64,000 nt of DNA from NCBI GenBank assembly GCA_041398025.1, contig JAWKVM010000018.1, forward strand, positions 1-64,000. Direction: 5' to 3'. Positions 41,777-50,186 of the stretch are shown here, piece after piece. The number at the start of each line of letters is the position of its first letter. The first letter of the stretch is position 1. The notes under the pieces were generated by a model. It was not told where the DNA came from. It saw only the letters and a program-made list of their open reading frames with translations, and did no database searches. Made by a program: the position numbers and the translations under genes. The stretch is from JANQPX01 sp041398025. GTDB lineage: Bacteria > Pseudomonadota > Alphaproteobacteria > Geminicoccales > Geminicoccaceae.

Positions 41777-42718
41777 ATGGCAGGAGACCATCATCACATA
41801 GATCCAGAGGCCGGCGACCGGCGGGTCTTCGCGGCCGTGGCCGTCAATCTGGGACTGACCATCGCACAGGTGATCGGCGGTATCATCTCGGGCAGTTTGG
41901 CTCTGATCGCCGATGCGCTGCACAACTTCTCTGATGCGATCTCGCTGATCATTGCTTTCGCCGCCCGCAAGATCGCACGACGGTCCCGGGACGCGGCCAT
42001 GACCTTCGGCTACGGACGGGTCGAAGTCGTCGCGGCCCTGGTGAATTATACCACGCTGATCGTTATTGGCCTCTACCTGCTCTACGAGGCGGCCATGCGG
42101 TTTGTCGAGCCGCAAGGAGTCGATGGCTGGCTCATCGTGATCATCGCGGCCATCGCGCTTGCGGTGGATCTGGCAACGGCGTTCCTCACCTATACCCTCT
42201 CCAAGCATAGCATGAACATCCGGGCCGCCTTCCTGCACAATGTCGCCGACGCGCTCGGCTCGGTTGCGGTGATCGTCGCGGGCGTCCTGATCCTGCTTTA
42301 TGACTGGCGCCTCGTCGATCCGATCGTGACGGTACTGATCGCGGGCTACATCCTCTACCAGGCCGTGAACGAGATCGGACCGGTGATCCGCATCCTGATG
42401 CTCGGTAGCCCTCCCGATATCGATACCGAAAAGGTGCTCGCTCGCATGGCCAATGTCGATGGCGTCACGGATGTCCACCATGCCCATTTCTGGCAGATGA
42501 GCGAGCATCGCAGCGCGGTGGACGCGCATCTCGTGATCGAGAGCGGGCGTTGGGACGAGGCCGACTCCATCAAAGAGGCGGTGAAGAAAACGCTCGCTGA
42601 CGACTTCGACATCACGCATACGACGCTTGAACTCGAATGCGCACGGCACGCTTGCGACGATGCCAGCCTTTACGGCGGAGCGGGGCACGAGCATGAACCC
42701 GCAGATCGGCCAGCGTGA
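41777..42718 (+). CDS. CDF-family divalent cation exporter (CzcD/ZitB-like)
   Basis: 313 residues. A short His-rich start (GDHHHID), six TMs with the metal motifs HNFSD in TM2 and HNVAD in TM5, and the cytoplasmic domain (VDGVTDVHHAHFWQMSEHRSAVDAHLV) with His ligands, ending in a His/Cys tail. It expels Zn, Cd or Co in exchange for protons. Unlike the fused CDF domain at 15637 it has the normal C-terminal domain. Its stop overlaps the GTG start of a methyltransferase gene. Confidence 0.93.
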   Translation: MAGDHHHIDPEAGDRRVFAAVAVNLGLTIAQVIGGIISGSLALIADALHNFSDAISLIIAFAARKIARRSRDAAMTFGYGRVEVVAALVNYTTLIVIGLYLLYEAAMRFVEPQGVDGWLIVIIAAIALAVDLATAFLTYTLSKHSMNIRAAFLHNVADALGSVAVIVAGVLILLYDWRLVDPIVTVLIAGYILYQAVNEIGPVIRILMLGSPPDIDTEKVLARMANVDGVTDVHHAHFWQMSEHRSAVDAHLVIESGRWDEADSIKEAVKKTLADDFDITHTTLELECARHACDDASLYGGAGHEHEPADRPA

Positions 42719-43287
42719 ACGGCGCCGTGCTTGTCCTTCTCGTCATTGCCTTGGTCTGCGAAGCAGGGCTTGCTGCTATGCTGGCATGGTCGATCGCGAT
42801 GCCGGAGCGCCGCCTTTGGCCTCCGCGCCGGGTGACTTTGGTGAGTCAGTTCCTGATATGGCCCCCGACGGTCGTAATCTTTGTATCGGCCTTCCTTCTT
42901 GGCCTCGCGGACTGGAATCGCTTCGATTGGCCGGCAACTCTGCGGTGGGGTGTCGGTCTGCCGCTTGTCGTCGCCGGCAACATCATCGTCTGGCGCGCGG
43001 TGTTCGGAATCGGAATCGAGGCGACCAGCGGCGCTATCGATCATTTGAAGACCGACGGGCTCTATCGTTGGTCCCGAAATCCACAATACGTGGCGGACAT
43101 GATGATTCTGGTCGGATGGGTGATCCTGTCAGCATCGGGATGGGCTCTACCCGTCGTCCTCGGCGGAGTCGGCGTGTTGGCCCTCGCTCCCTTTGCCGAA
43201 GAACCGTGGCTGCGGCGGACCTACGGCGACCCGTACGACGCTTACAAACACCGGACGGCGCGGTACCTGGGATGGCCAGAGAGGTAG
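42715..43287 (+). CDS. isoprenylcysteine methyltransferase-like (ICMT/PEMT) membrane protein
   Basis: 190 residues from GTG 42715, overlapping the CDF stop by four bases. About five TMs and the C-terminal ICMT/PEMT motif: DGLYRWSRNPQYVADMMILVG, then EEPWLRRTYGDPYDAYKHRTARYLG. The motif binds S-adenosylmethionine in family members. Such genes often trail CDF or Czc pumps; what is methylated is unknown. The coupling to the CDF gene is firm from the overlap. Confidence 0.85.
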   Translation: MNGAVLVLLVIALVCEAGLAAMLAWSIAMPERRLWPPRRVTLVSQFLIWPPTVVIFVSAFLLGLADWNRFDWPATLRWGVGLPLVVAGNIIVWRAVFGIGIEATSGAIDHLKTDGLYRWSRNPQYVADMMILVGWVILSASGWALPVVLGGVGVLALAPFAEEPWLRRTYGDPYDAYKHRTARYLGWPER

Positions 43288-43587
43288 TCCCCGTAAGACC
43301 GCCACGACGCTGGCAGGCTCGACGCCGATAGAGTGGAGCTTCTTCTGGAATAGGCCAGTTGTGCAGAAGAATGCTGCAATAGCGAGTTGATCGATTCTAT
43401 AGCACGACCGTCTGCCGCACACAGAAATTCGGACCTTGGACACGCTGACAAGAATCGGCGCTCTCTCGAGACCTGCAACAGCGATAGAAGTCTTTCTCGG
43501 AAGGTTTAGGCTTGATCTGTTGTTGCCCATATGTTGCCCAGCTTTGATTTCTGGGCAACAGCTTAGCCGCTAAATCATTGATTTTAT
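43288..43587. other. gap between the island end and tRNA-Pro
   Basis: No gene. A hairpin, GTTGCCCAG (43533-43541), nine bases, CTGGGCAAC (43551-43559), lies about 30 bases past the 3' end of tRNA-Pro on its strand and could end the tRNA transcript. A further TGTTGCCCA copy lies at 43521-43529. Confidence 0.4.
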
Positions 43588-43664
43588 TGGTCGGGGCGGC
43601 CTGATTCGAACAGGCGACCCTCTGCTCCCAAAGCAGATGCGCTACCAGGCTGCGCCACGCCCCG
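43588..43664 (-). tRNA. tRNA-Pro(TGG)
   Basis: A complete cloverleaf with encoded CCA. The acceptor CGGGGCG (from 43664) pairs with CGCCCCG, the anticodon stem TCTGC/GCAGA encloses TTTGGGA (anticodon TGG), and the T-arm is CCTGTTCGAATCAGG. Bases 43625-43664, the 5' half through most of the anticodon arm, lie inside the 41-bp repeat shared with 54167-54207. The 5' half is thus supplied by the integrated element and the 3' half by the chromosome. Confidence 0.97.
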
Positions 43665-43665
43665 A
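43625..43665. repeat. attachment site, tRNA-side copy (41-bp core)
   Basis: Identical over 41 bases to 54167-54207. It covers the 5' half of tRNA-Pro and one flanking base. The two copies bound a segment with an integrase gene at the far end, so they are attL and attR. The first mismatches are at 43624 and 43666. Confidence 0.95.
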
Positions 43666-43683
43666 CACCGGGATTCCTGCCGC

Positions 43684-43712
43684 AAACTAGGCGATTCATT
43701 CGCTCGTGGCAA
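43684..43712 (-). promoter_or_regulatory. element-borne promoter for tRNA-Pro
   Basis: Minus strand: TTGCCA (43707-43712), 17-base spacer, TAGTTT (43684-43689), about 19 bases before the tRNA 5' end at 43664. It lies just inside the element. The same boxes and spacing occur at 54215-54243 outside the other repeat, so the element appears to replace the promoter it displaced. Confidence 0.7.
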
Positions 43713-43851
43713 CGAGCATGATCGTGCTTATTCGGGTCCGATCGGGCGCAATGATGCCGATCAGTCCCAAAATTTCCCCAAACTCGCCGGCTCTGCACCT
43801 GTCGACCCGCACCTGGCATGGGAAGCCGAGCGCCAGGCGCTCCAGCCGCAG

Positions 43852-44424
43852 ATGAACGCCGTCGACGGGACTGTCAGCGACGATGTCCCGGCCGATGCTG
43901 ACGAGCGCATGAACCGGCTCGTCGAGATCGAGAACGACCTGATCAGAAAGATCGCCTCGACCCCGCCGGAGACGGTCGAGGGCGCCTTGTGCGTAATCGA
44001 GGCCTTGGACCGCTACGAGTTCGACACGGTCTCCCCGGAAGACTGGTGGACCCAGCTCGCCACCGAAGGCCGGCGGCAAGCCGTGGCGACGCTCCGCCGC
44101 TGTCTCGCGGCCGCCGCTCCGACTGAGGCCGATCCCCACGCCGCGTGGCTCGCAGAATGGCTGGAGGTCACCGAGCGGTCGAGCCGCGCCTATTGCGCGA
44201 TCGATGTCGCCGGCCCGCTTCCCGAGCACATCCAACGCGACTTCGACCGGTGCGAAGAGCTCGTCTCCGCCATCAAGGGCACCCCGCCAAGGACCGCTGA
44301 AGGCGTCGCCGCGCAGCTGCGCCTTTTGTACCATCTTCTGTTCACTATCCAGGTGGATGCGCCAGCCGATGCCAAGGCTCTCCTGGCGTCGACGATCTCA
44401 TTCATCGAGCGGGAGGTCCGGTGA
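43852..44424 (+). CDS. unknown protein, first gene of the satellite
   Basis: 190 residues from ATG 43852, mostly helical and acidic, with SPEDWWTQLATEGRRQAV and two similar segments (IRKIASTPPETVEGALCVIEAL and SAIKGTPPRTAEGVAAQLRLL), hinting at an internal duplication. The frame stays open upstream to about 43680 and reads plausibly (DPHLAWEAERQAL) but has no ATG, GTG or TTG there, so the true start is unsure. It overlaps the next gene. No family recognised; cytoplasmic. Confidence 0.6.
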   Translation: MNAVDGTVSDDVPADADERMNRLVEIENDLIRKIASTPPETVEGALCVIEALDRYEFDTVSPEDWWTQLATEGRRQAVATLRRCLAAAAPTEADPHAAWLAEWLEVTERSSRAYCAIDVAGPLPEHIQRDFDRCEELVSAIKGTPPRTAEGVAAQLRLLYHLLFTIQVDAPADAKALLASTISFIEREVR

Positions 44425-45488
44425 TGGCAGGTCTTCCGAAGTGCCAGCTGAACCAGCTGGTCATGACCGACCCGACCCTCCGCAGCCTGGACCAGGCCAG
44501 GCTGTTCTCGATCATCCTCAATCGGTCCATGCCGAACCGTGCGGGCTGGTGCGCCATCGATCAGGCCTCGCTAGCCTTCGAGCTCGGTATCACCCGCCGT
44601 CGTGTCTATCAGCTGCTCAAAGGCATGACGCGATGGCTGGATATTCGGAAGGGTCGCGGTCGCGGCAACAAGACCGAGTATCGGCCTCGCTACGAGCTTC
44701 TTGACGAGGACGAAAACGCGCACGGTGACGCGCCTTTTGACGATCGAGAAAAGGCGCACCAGGATGAGCCTTTTAGCGAACAAAACGTGGCCGAAAATGC
44801 ACAGGAAAAGGCTCGTGAAAACGCGCACTCCAGTGCGCCCCAGACCCTTAACAGCTTAAATAATTCTAACTCTTCCCCCCTTAATCCCCCCGTTGGCACG
44901 GGGGGAAATGATCAAGGGGCGGATTCAATTTCTGGAGAGGAAAAGGATCGCGGCGGAACGGCCAGAGCCAGACCTCGCGAGACGGTGACGCTTGGTTGGC
45001 AGGTGCCGGCCGAAGTGATGGCGCTGCCGCCTGCATGCAACCTGCCAGCGGAAGAGGTTGAGGTCCGTCGCAGGGTGTTCGCGGTCAAGCATGCCGGCAG
45101 CGCGATGCGGAACCCTCCCGGCGCGTTCCTGAAGGAGCTGGAAGACTATTGCCGCTTCGAGCGCGGGAAGCCACAGGCCGGAAACGTAGTCCCCTTCACG
45201 ACACCACAGCCATCGCCCAAGTGGCTGATCGAGGACAAAAACGATCATCGGGAAGACTTCGCCCGGCGTGCGATCCAGCTCTACGGCGATGCTCTCCGGG
45301 ATGCTGGCCACGATGAAGAGCTAGCCAGGGACAACAGCGCCAAACTGATGGTTCAGGCGATCAGGATCGCTGGCGGTGGCGATATCGATTTCGGCATCCG
45401 CGACGACCTGATGATGGACGCCGAAGAGCTCGTCATGGCGCTTGAACCTGGCGCCATGGTCCAGCCTGAGCAGCGGGCCGCAGGGTGA
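44424..45488 (+). CDS. winged-helix protein, possible replication initiator or regulator of the satellite
   Basis: 354 residues from ATG 44424, seven bases after GGGAGG. The first 90 residues form a helix-turn-helix unit (ARLFSIILNRSM, LAFELGITRRRVYQLLKGM, then a basic RKGRGRGNKTEY). A polar linker rich in Asn, Glu and Ala follows, and a second conserved-looking part (EEVEVRRRVFAVKHAGSAMRNPPGAFLKEL) is reminiscent of replication-associated phage proteins. No helicase or primase motif is visible. In this position satellites usually keep their replication or control gene. Confidence 0.55.
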   Translation: MAGLPKCQLNQLVMTDPTLRSLDQARLFSIILNRSMPNRAGWCAIDQASLAFELGITRRRVYQLLKGMTRWLDIRKGRGRGNKTEYRPRYELLDEDENAHGDAPFDDREKAHQDEPFSEQNVAENAQEKARENAHSSAPQTLNSLNNSNSSPLNPPVGTGGNDQGADSISGEEKDRGGTARARPRETVTLGWQVPAEVMALPPACNLPAEEVEVRRRVFAVKHAGSAMRNPPGAFLKELEDYCRFERGKPQAGNVVPFTTPQPSPKWLIEDKNDHREDFARRAIQLYGDALRDAGHDEELARDNSAKLMVQAIRIAGGGDIDFGIRDDLMMDAEELVMALEPGAMVQPEQRAAG

Positions 45489-45493
45489 TTGCC

Positions 45494-45835
45494 ATGGCAC
45501 AAGACCGCAAGCCCATCGTCAATTTCAAGGTCGTCGAGCCCGCGAAGCCTGCGACCGCGATCGATCCCGAGCTGCTCGACGACGACGGCAGGCCGATCCC
45601 CGGCGCCTTCCTGGCTCGCCAGCGCATCCTTGCCGAGCTGAACCAGGAGCGAAACGTCGACGGCTCCAGGTATCGGCTTACCGAGCCCGGCAGCCCGGCC
45701 CATGACGCCGTCTTGCGGCACATGGGCTACCTAATCCGCCTGCACGCCAAGAGCCCGGACGCCGTTTGCAGGCTGATCAAGGAGCTTCGCAGCGATCCTG
45801 GCCACCTCGACAAACCCAAGCTTAGGGCCGTCTAG
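45494..45835 (+). CDS. small unknown satellite protein
   Basis: 113 residues from ATG 45494. Starts MAQDRKPIVNFKVVEPAKPA, mid-part GAFLARQRILAELNQERN, end LIRLHAKSPDAVCRLIKELR. Soluble, charged, no TM. It lies between the winged-helix gene and the head connector with gaps of a few bases, so it is part of the morphogenesis operon. A small-terminase role is possible by position but the sequence does not show it. Confidence 0.55.
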   Translation: MAQDRKPIVNFKVVEPAKPATAIDPELLDDDGRPIPGAFLARQRILAELNQERNVDGSRYRLTEPGSPAHDAVLRHMGYLIRLHAKSPDAVCRLIKELRSDPGHLDKPKLRAV

Positions 45836-45837
45836 CC

Positions 45838-46440
45838 ATGCCCCTCCTACGCCCCTTCGACCTGCAATGGGTTCTCGACCACGGCGCCTTCAACGACCTG
45901 GCCCATGACCAGAAGCTTGCCATCGCCTACGAGGCCGAGGCCCTGGTGGCAGATGAACTGCGCCTAGGCACCGTCACCGACGATCCGGCCACGCCGAACC
46001 CGGAGCCGCAGGGCCTGGCCGCAAGGACGATGGCGAGCGACTGGACCCTTGACCATGACCAAGGGCTGTTGGTGCTGCCTATCGGCCCGATCACGGCCTT
46101 GACCACGATCACCGTCGACGGCTCAGCGGTCGCTGCGACCGAGCTGTTCGTCCATCCGTGGACGATCGGCCGGCGCGACCGAGAGTGTTTCGAATGCGGA
46201 TCTGTGATCGCGATCAGCGCGACCGTCGGCTGGTCGACGCCGCAGGCCTTACCGGAACGCCTCCGGTCTGCGCTGATGATGGTGGCGCTCGATCTGGCTG
46301 AGCTCCATGAGCACAAGATAGCCGTGGCCACTGAGAGCCTCAAAGGCATTTCGCTGAACTATGCACGGCCACGCCGCGACCGCGTGCACCAGCTGATAGG
46401 GAGGATGGTCTCACCATGGACCCGTCCATCAAGCGCCTAG
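45838..46440 (+). CDS. head-tail connector (gp6-like) protein
   Basis: 200 residues starting two bases after the previous stop. The pattern fits phage gp6-like connectors: early helices (FNDLAHDQKLAIAYEAEALVADEL), a middle beta region (LLVLPIGPITALTTITVDG), a VGW segment with PERLRSALMMVALDLAEL, then a short tail. Such proteins form a ring under the portal and give helper tails a docking surface. This is the only connector in the element; its 3' end overlaps the HNH gene. Confidence 0.65.
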   Translation: MPLLRPFDLQWVLDHGAFNDLAHDQKLAIAYEAEALVADELRLGTVTDDPATPNPEPQGLAARTMASDWTLDHDQGLLVLPIGPITALTTITVDGSAVAATELFVHPWTIGRRDRECFECGSVIAISATVGWSTPQALPERLRSALMMVALDLAELHEHKIAVATESLKGISLNYARPRRDRVHQLIGRMVSPWTRPSSA

Positions 46441-46790
46441 TCAGCAAGTGGACTCGCACCGCTGCCTGGCGCGAGCTCGAGCTGGACATTCTCTGCAGAC
46501 AGCCTTGGTGCGTCTACTGCGAAGCTGTTGGGATCAGACGCGTTTCGTCTGTGATCGATCACATCACTCCACATCGCGGCGACGGAATTCTGTTCTGGGA
46601 TCGATCGAACCTTCAGCCTTTGTGCGTCAGCTGTCACGGCGCGAAGTCTCAGCACGAACGTTTCAGCGATCAGCCTTATCGCCCACCTGGAGTCGCACTC
46701 GACGGCACACCGACGGCCTCGAAAATCGCGTCCGATCCCCGTCTGGGGGGTCGCGGGGGGGGGTGTCGCGTACGGTGGGCAACCCGATGA
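46416..46790 (+). CDS. HNH endonuclease, packaging-associated
   Basis: 124 residues. Zinc pair CVYC, then VIDHITPHRGDGILFWDRSNLQPLCVSCHGAKS with the D-H, N and second CxxC of HNH enzymes. HNH proteins next to large terminase are needed for cos-site cutting in HK97-type phages and are typical of cf-PICIs. The last 30 codons run through a G-rich tract (46745-46763). The stop overlaps the terminase start. Confidence 0.9.
   Translation: MDPSIKRLVSKWTRTAAWRELELDILCRQPWCVYCEAVGIRRVSSVIDHITPHRGDGILFWDRSNLQPLCVSCHGAKSQHERFSDQPYRPPGVALDGTPTASKIASDPRLGGRGGGCRVRWATR
46745..46770 (+). other. G-rich tract with flanking repeats, candidate packaging (cos) site
   Basis: Six Gs, then GTCGCG (46750-46755) leading into nine Gs (46755-46763), then GTCGCG again (46765-46770). 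It lies at the HNH/terminase junction, where cos sites are often found in head-gene clusters of this order. No function is proved by sequence. Confidence 0.3.
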
Positions 46791-48310
46791 CGAGACGTAA
46801 GCCGCTCGCCGACCGCGCCCTTGCCTTCATGCGGCGGTTGAGGGTGCCGCGCGGTGATCTGTCGGGCAAGCTCTACCGGCCGCTGGCGCTCTTCGAAACG
46901 GCCGTGCATGAGCTTTTCGACGAAGGGTCGCCCGTCCGCGAGGCCGTCATCTCGCTGCCGCGCAAGACCGGCAAGTCCTCCTTCGCGGCCGCCCTGGTGG
47001 TCGCGGCGCTGCTTGGTCCGCTTGCCCGAAAGAACGGCGCGATCGTGGTCGCTGCAAGCTCGAAGGACCAGGCCCGCCTGGTATGGCAGCAGGCCTGGGC
47101 GATGATCGAGGCGAACCCTTCGATGCTCGCCAAGATCAAGTCGAAAAGCCAGCATTACGGCCACATAATCAGCAAAGCCGGATCGCAAGTGACAGTGCTG
47201 CCGGCGAACGAAGAGCGCCTGCAGGGCCAGTTCCCGGACCTAGCCATCATCGACGAGCTCGCCTCGCATCCGAACCTAAATCTGTACCAGGCGATCAAGA
47301 CGGCGCTGTCGGGCTCGCACAGCCGCGTGCTGGTGATCTCGACCAGGTCGGGCTTCCGCCACAGAACGCCGCTGGACGAGGTCCTGGAGGCCGCGGAGGC
47401 TGCCGGGCACGAAAGCACGTCCGTCACGCTCCTAGGCCTGCAGGACGGCCAGGACTGGCAGGACGAGGCGGTATGGCACGCGGTCAACCCGGCGATCGAG
47501 GCCGGCTATGTCTCGATCGAGCACTACCGGGCCGAGTTCGCCAAGGCGAAGGTCAACGAGGCGATCCGGCAGACGTTCCTTGCCCTGCTGCTGAACGGCA
47601 AGCTGGTGATCGCCGATGATATGCTGATCGAGATCGATCACTGGGACGGGTGCGCGCGGCCTGGCGCCTCGATCGAGGCCGGCGGCGACGTGCACCTTGG
47701 GATCGACCTTGGCGAGAACCGCGATACGTCGGCGATCGCGCTCTACCGGCCGGCCGATGGCTTGGTGCATGCGTGGACGTTCATTCCCCGCGAAAGTGCC
47801 GAGGGCGTCTACCAGGACCGCAGAATCCCCGCCATGGCTTGGGCAGAGGCTGGCCATCTGATCGCCACGCCTGGGCACTGCCGGGACGATCACGCGATGA
47901 TCGCCAAGCTGCGGGAGATCGCCGACGAATACCGCATCGTCTCGATCCGGGCCGATCGCTGGCACCTCGCCGACATCACCAAGCGCCTCGGCGACTACGG
48001 CCTTGATCGCCTCGCCGACCTGATCGAGCCCCATGGGCAAGGCTTCAAGGATATGTCGCCGGCAATCGAGAAATTCGAGACGGCCGTGATCGAGCGCCGC
48101 GTCTGGCACGTCGGCAGCCCGGTGCTTCGATGGAATGTCTTCAACGCCCGAGTCCAGCGGGATGCTGCCGGCAACCGCAAGCCAACCAAAGAAAAAGTCG
48201 CGGACAGGATCGATACTTTAGTTTCTGTCATCATGGCAATTTCAGCAGCTAGTGACGAAATAGAAAGTGGAAGCTATATAGAACACAGTCCTCTCTTAGT
48301 AATGGGATAA
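46787..48310 (+). CDS. terL: large terminase subunit
   Basis: 507 residues from the ATG that overlaps the HNH stop. ATPase: Walker A-like LPRKTGKSS (~60-68), Walker B AIIDELAS (~153). Nuclease: GIDLGENRDTSAIAL (~305) and VADRIDTLVSVIMAISA near the end. This is the Terminase_1 type that works with HNH in cos phages. It cuts concatemers and pumps DNA into heads. The last 25 codons turn AT-rich, unlike the rest. No small subunit is recognised. Confidence 0.93.
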   Translation: MTRRKPLADRALAFMRRLRVPRGDLSGKLYRPLALFETAVHELFDEGSPVREAVISLPRKTGKSSFAAALVVAALLGPLARKNGAIVVAASSKDQARLVWQQAWAMIEANPSMLAKIKSKSQHYGHIISKAGSQVTVLPANEERLQGQFPDLAIIDELASHPNLNLYQAIKTALSGSHSRVLVISTRSGFRHRTPLDEVLEAAEAAGHESTSVTLLGLQDGQDWQDEAVWHAVNPAIEAGYVSIEHYRAEFAKAKVNEAIRQTFLALLLNGKLVIADDMLIEIDHWDGCARPGASIEAGGDVHLGIDLGENRDTSAIALYRPADGLVHAWTFIPRESAEGVYQDRRIPAMAWAEAGHLIATPGHCRDDHAMIAKLREIADEYRIVSIRADRWHLADITKRLGDYGLDRLADLIEPHGQGFKDMSPAIEKFETAVIERRVWHVGSPVLRWNVFNARVQRDAAGNRKPTKEKVADRIDTLVSVIMAISAASDEIESGSYIEHSPLLVMG

Positions 48311-48318
48311 TAATTATT

Positions 48319-49662
48319 ATGCCGGATCGTCTCAGCGACCTCAAAGCCAAGCGCGACAAGCTGGTCAAGGGCGCCCGCAAACTGGTCGACGAAGCCCGAA
48401 GCGCCGACCGCGACCTGTCGGACACGGAGCAGGGAATCTTCGACGACCTGACCAAGCGTGCGCAGGGCCTGGAAAGCGACATCGCGCGGCAAGAGCGTCT
48501 GATCGAGCTGGAGAAGGCGACGCTCGACGGCCGCGCCCATGACCCAGCCGCGTCGACCGGCGACTTCGCCAAGGAGGCCCGGAAATTCTCGATCAGGAAG
48601 GCCGTGCTCAATCAGCTGGACATCCCCGGCAAGCCGCGCGATCTGGACGCCGGCCGGGAGATCGAGCTGCAGCAGGAGTGCCGCAATCGCGCCGATGTGC
48701 GCTACCGGCCGGACAGCGTCATCGTGCCGATGGAAACCCTGATGCAGCGCGCGGCAGAAGAAACCCGCGTGGTGACCAGCAGCGGAGCCGCATCGCTGAT
48801 CGCCAACGACCACCTTGCCGGCGAGGTGATCGACCTGTTGCGCGCTCAGCTGGTCATCCGCCAGGTCGGCGCCCGCTTCCTGACCGGCCTTCGCGGCGAT
48901 GTCGAGATTCCCCGGCTCGCCACCGGCGCCGCACCGTCCTACATCGCGGAAGAGGACCAGTTCGGCGAGAGCACGCCGACCACGAACGAGGTGACCATGA
49001 CGCCGCATTTCGTCGGCGAGATCGTCAGCATGTCGTGGAAGATGTTGCTGCAATCTTCGCCAGCGATCGAGACCCTGATCCGGGACGATCTGACAGCCGC
49101 GATGGCGCGCGCGATCGACGGCGCCGTGATCAACGGCGCGACCGCGTCCGATGAGCCCCAAGGCCTCGTTGGTAATTCCGGGATCACCACGGTTGCCGGC
49201 AGCGACCCGCTGGTCTGGTCGGACATCCTGCTTTTCCGCGAGACCGTCGAGCTCGCCAACGCCACGCCGACCGGCTGGCTTGCCAACCCGCGCCTGCGGC
49301 GCCTGCTGCGCGGCACCGAGAAGGCGCTGGCCTCCGCCGTGGCCACGGACGCTGCCAGGTCGGAACCGATCATGACGACGCCGAGTCAGCTGGACGGCCT
49401 GCCCTTCGCGGCCTCTACACTCGTTCCCGACACGCTCAACACCAACACCGAGACTGTCTTGATCCTGGGCGACTTCGGCGACCTCCTGGTTGGCTCCTGG
49501 AGCGACATCGAAATCATGGCCAACCCATACCGCGACGCCGATTTCACGCGCGGACGGATCTCACTGCGTGCCACGGCGGCGATGGATTCGGTCCTTCGCC
49601 GCAACGCCAGCTTCGCCAAGCGGATCAACATCCCGAGGGCGACCCTGCCGAGCGCTGCCTGA
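48319..49662 (+). CDS. HK97-fold major capsid protein
   Basis: 447 residues. A coiled-coil delta domain (RLSDLKAKRDKLVKGARKL, ~1-75), which the prohead protease removes in HK97, is followed by the capsid core: GDVEIPRLATGAAPSYIAEE, MTPHFVGEIVSMSWKMLLQS, DLTAAMARAIDGAVINGAT and GDFGDLLVGSWSDIEIMANPY. The core is of standard size. The stop overlaps the protease start by one base. A full-size capsid is evidence that the element makes its own head. Confidence 0.93.
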   Translation: MPDRLSDLKAKRDKLVKGARKLVDEARSADRDLSDTEQGIFDDLTKRAQGLESDIARQERLIELEKATLDGRAHDPAASTGDFAKEARKFSIRKAVLNQLDIPGKPRDLDAGREIELQQECRNRADVRYRPDSVIVPMETLMQRAAEETRVVTSSGAASLIANDHLAGEVIDLLRAQLVIRQVGARFLTGLRGDVEIPRLATGAAPSYIAEEDQFGESTPTTNEVTMTPHFVGEIVSMSWKMLLQSSPAIETLIRDDLTAAMARAIDGAVINGATASDEPQGLVGNSGITTVAGSDPLVWSDILLFRETVELANATPTGWLANPRLRRLLRGTEKALASAVATDAARSEPIMTTPSQLDGLPFAASTLVPDTLNTNTETVLILGDFGDLLVGSWSDIEIMANPYRDADFTRGRISLRATAAMDSVLRRNASFAKRINIPRATLPSAA

Positions 49663-50186
49663 TGGAGCGCCGGGACTTTCTCGGCTCGCTTCGGGCCAGC
49701 GATGCCGGCGAGGTGTCGGGCATCGCAGCGCCCTACGACGCGCCGACCGAGTATGCGGGCCTGTCCGAGAGCTTTGCGCGCGGCGTGTTCCGGGAGACCC
49801 TCGACGGCGACGCCGACGTGCTCGCCCTGGCGCATCACGATGCGAGCAAGGTGCTCGGCCGGCGGGCGAGCTCGACGCTGCGTCTGCAGGATGCGGAGGA
49901 AGGCCTTCGGTTCACGCTCAGCCTGCCTGATACCGAGCTCGGCCGGGAGATGCGGCACCTGGTCGGACGCGGCGATATCCGCGGCGTGAGTGCCGGCTTC
50001 AATGTGCTGGACGATGTCCGGGACGGCCGCTCGCGCGTTATCAAGCGGGCTGCCCTGGTCGAGATCAGCCTGGTTGCCATGCCCGCCTATGGCTCCACCT
50101 CGGTCTCGGTCACCCGCAGCCGGGCCGGCGATCATCGGCGCCTGCGTCATGCCGATCTGATCATCTCGACGTTCAGGCCGCTGTGA
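49662..50186 (+). CDS. HK97-type prohead protease
   Basis: 174 residues. MERRDFLGSLRASDAGEVSGIAAPYD is the family start; the catalytic region includes LAHHDASKVLGRR (His) and GVSAGFNVLD (Ser), with LVEISLVAMPAYGSTSVSVTRS near the end. It cleaves the capsid delta domain on maturation. Gene order capsid-protease-portal is the reverse of the usual portal-protease-capsid. Overlaps on both sides show co-translation. Confidence 0.93.
   Translation: MERRDFLGSLRASDAGEVSGIAAPYDAPTEYAGLSESFARGVFRETLDGDADVLALAHHDASKVLGRRASSTLRLQDAEEGLRFTLSLPDTELGREMRHLVGRGDIRGVSAGFNVLDDVRDGRSRVIKRAALVEISLVAMPAYGSTSVSVTRSRAGDHRRLRHADLIISTFRPL

Noticed and set aside
41588..42694. A 368-codon frame antisense to the CDF exporter
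   Set aside because: The sense frame holds both HxxxD motifs and the cytoplasmic domain; the antisense frame is a shadow.
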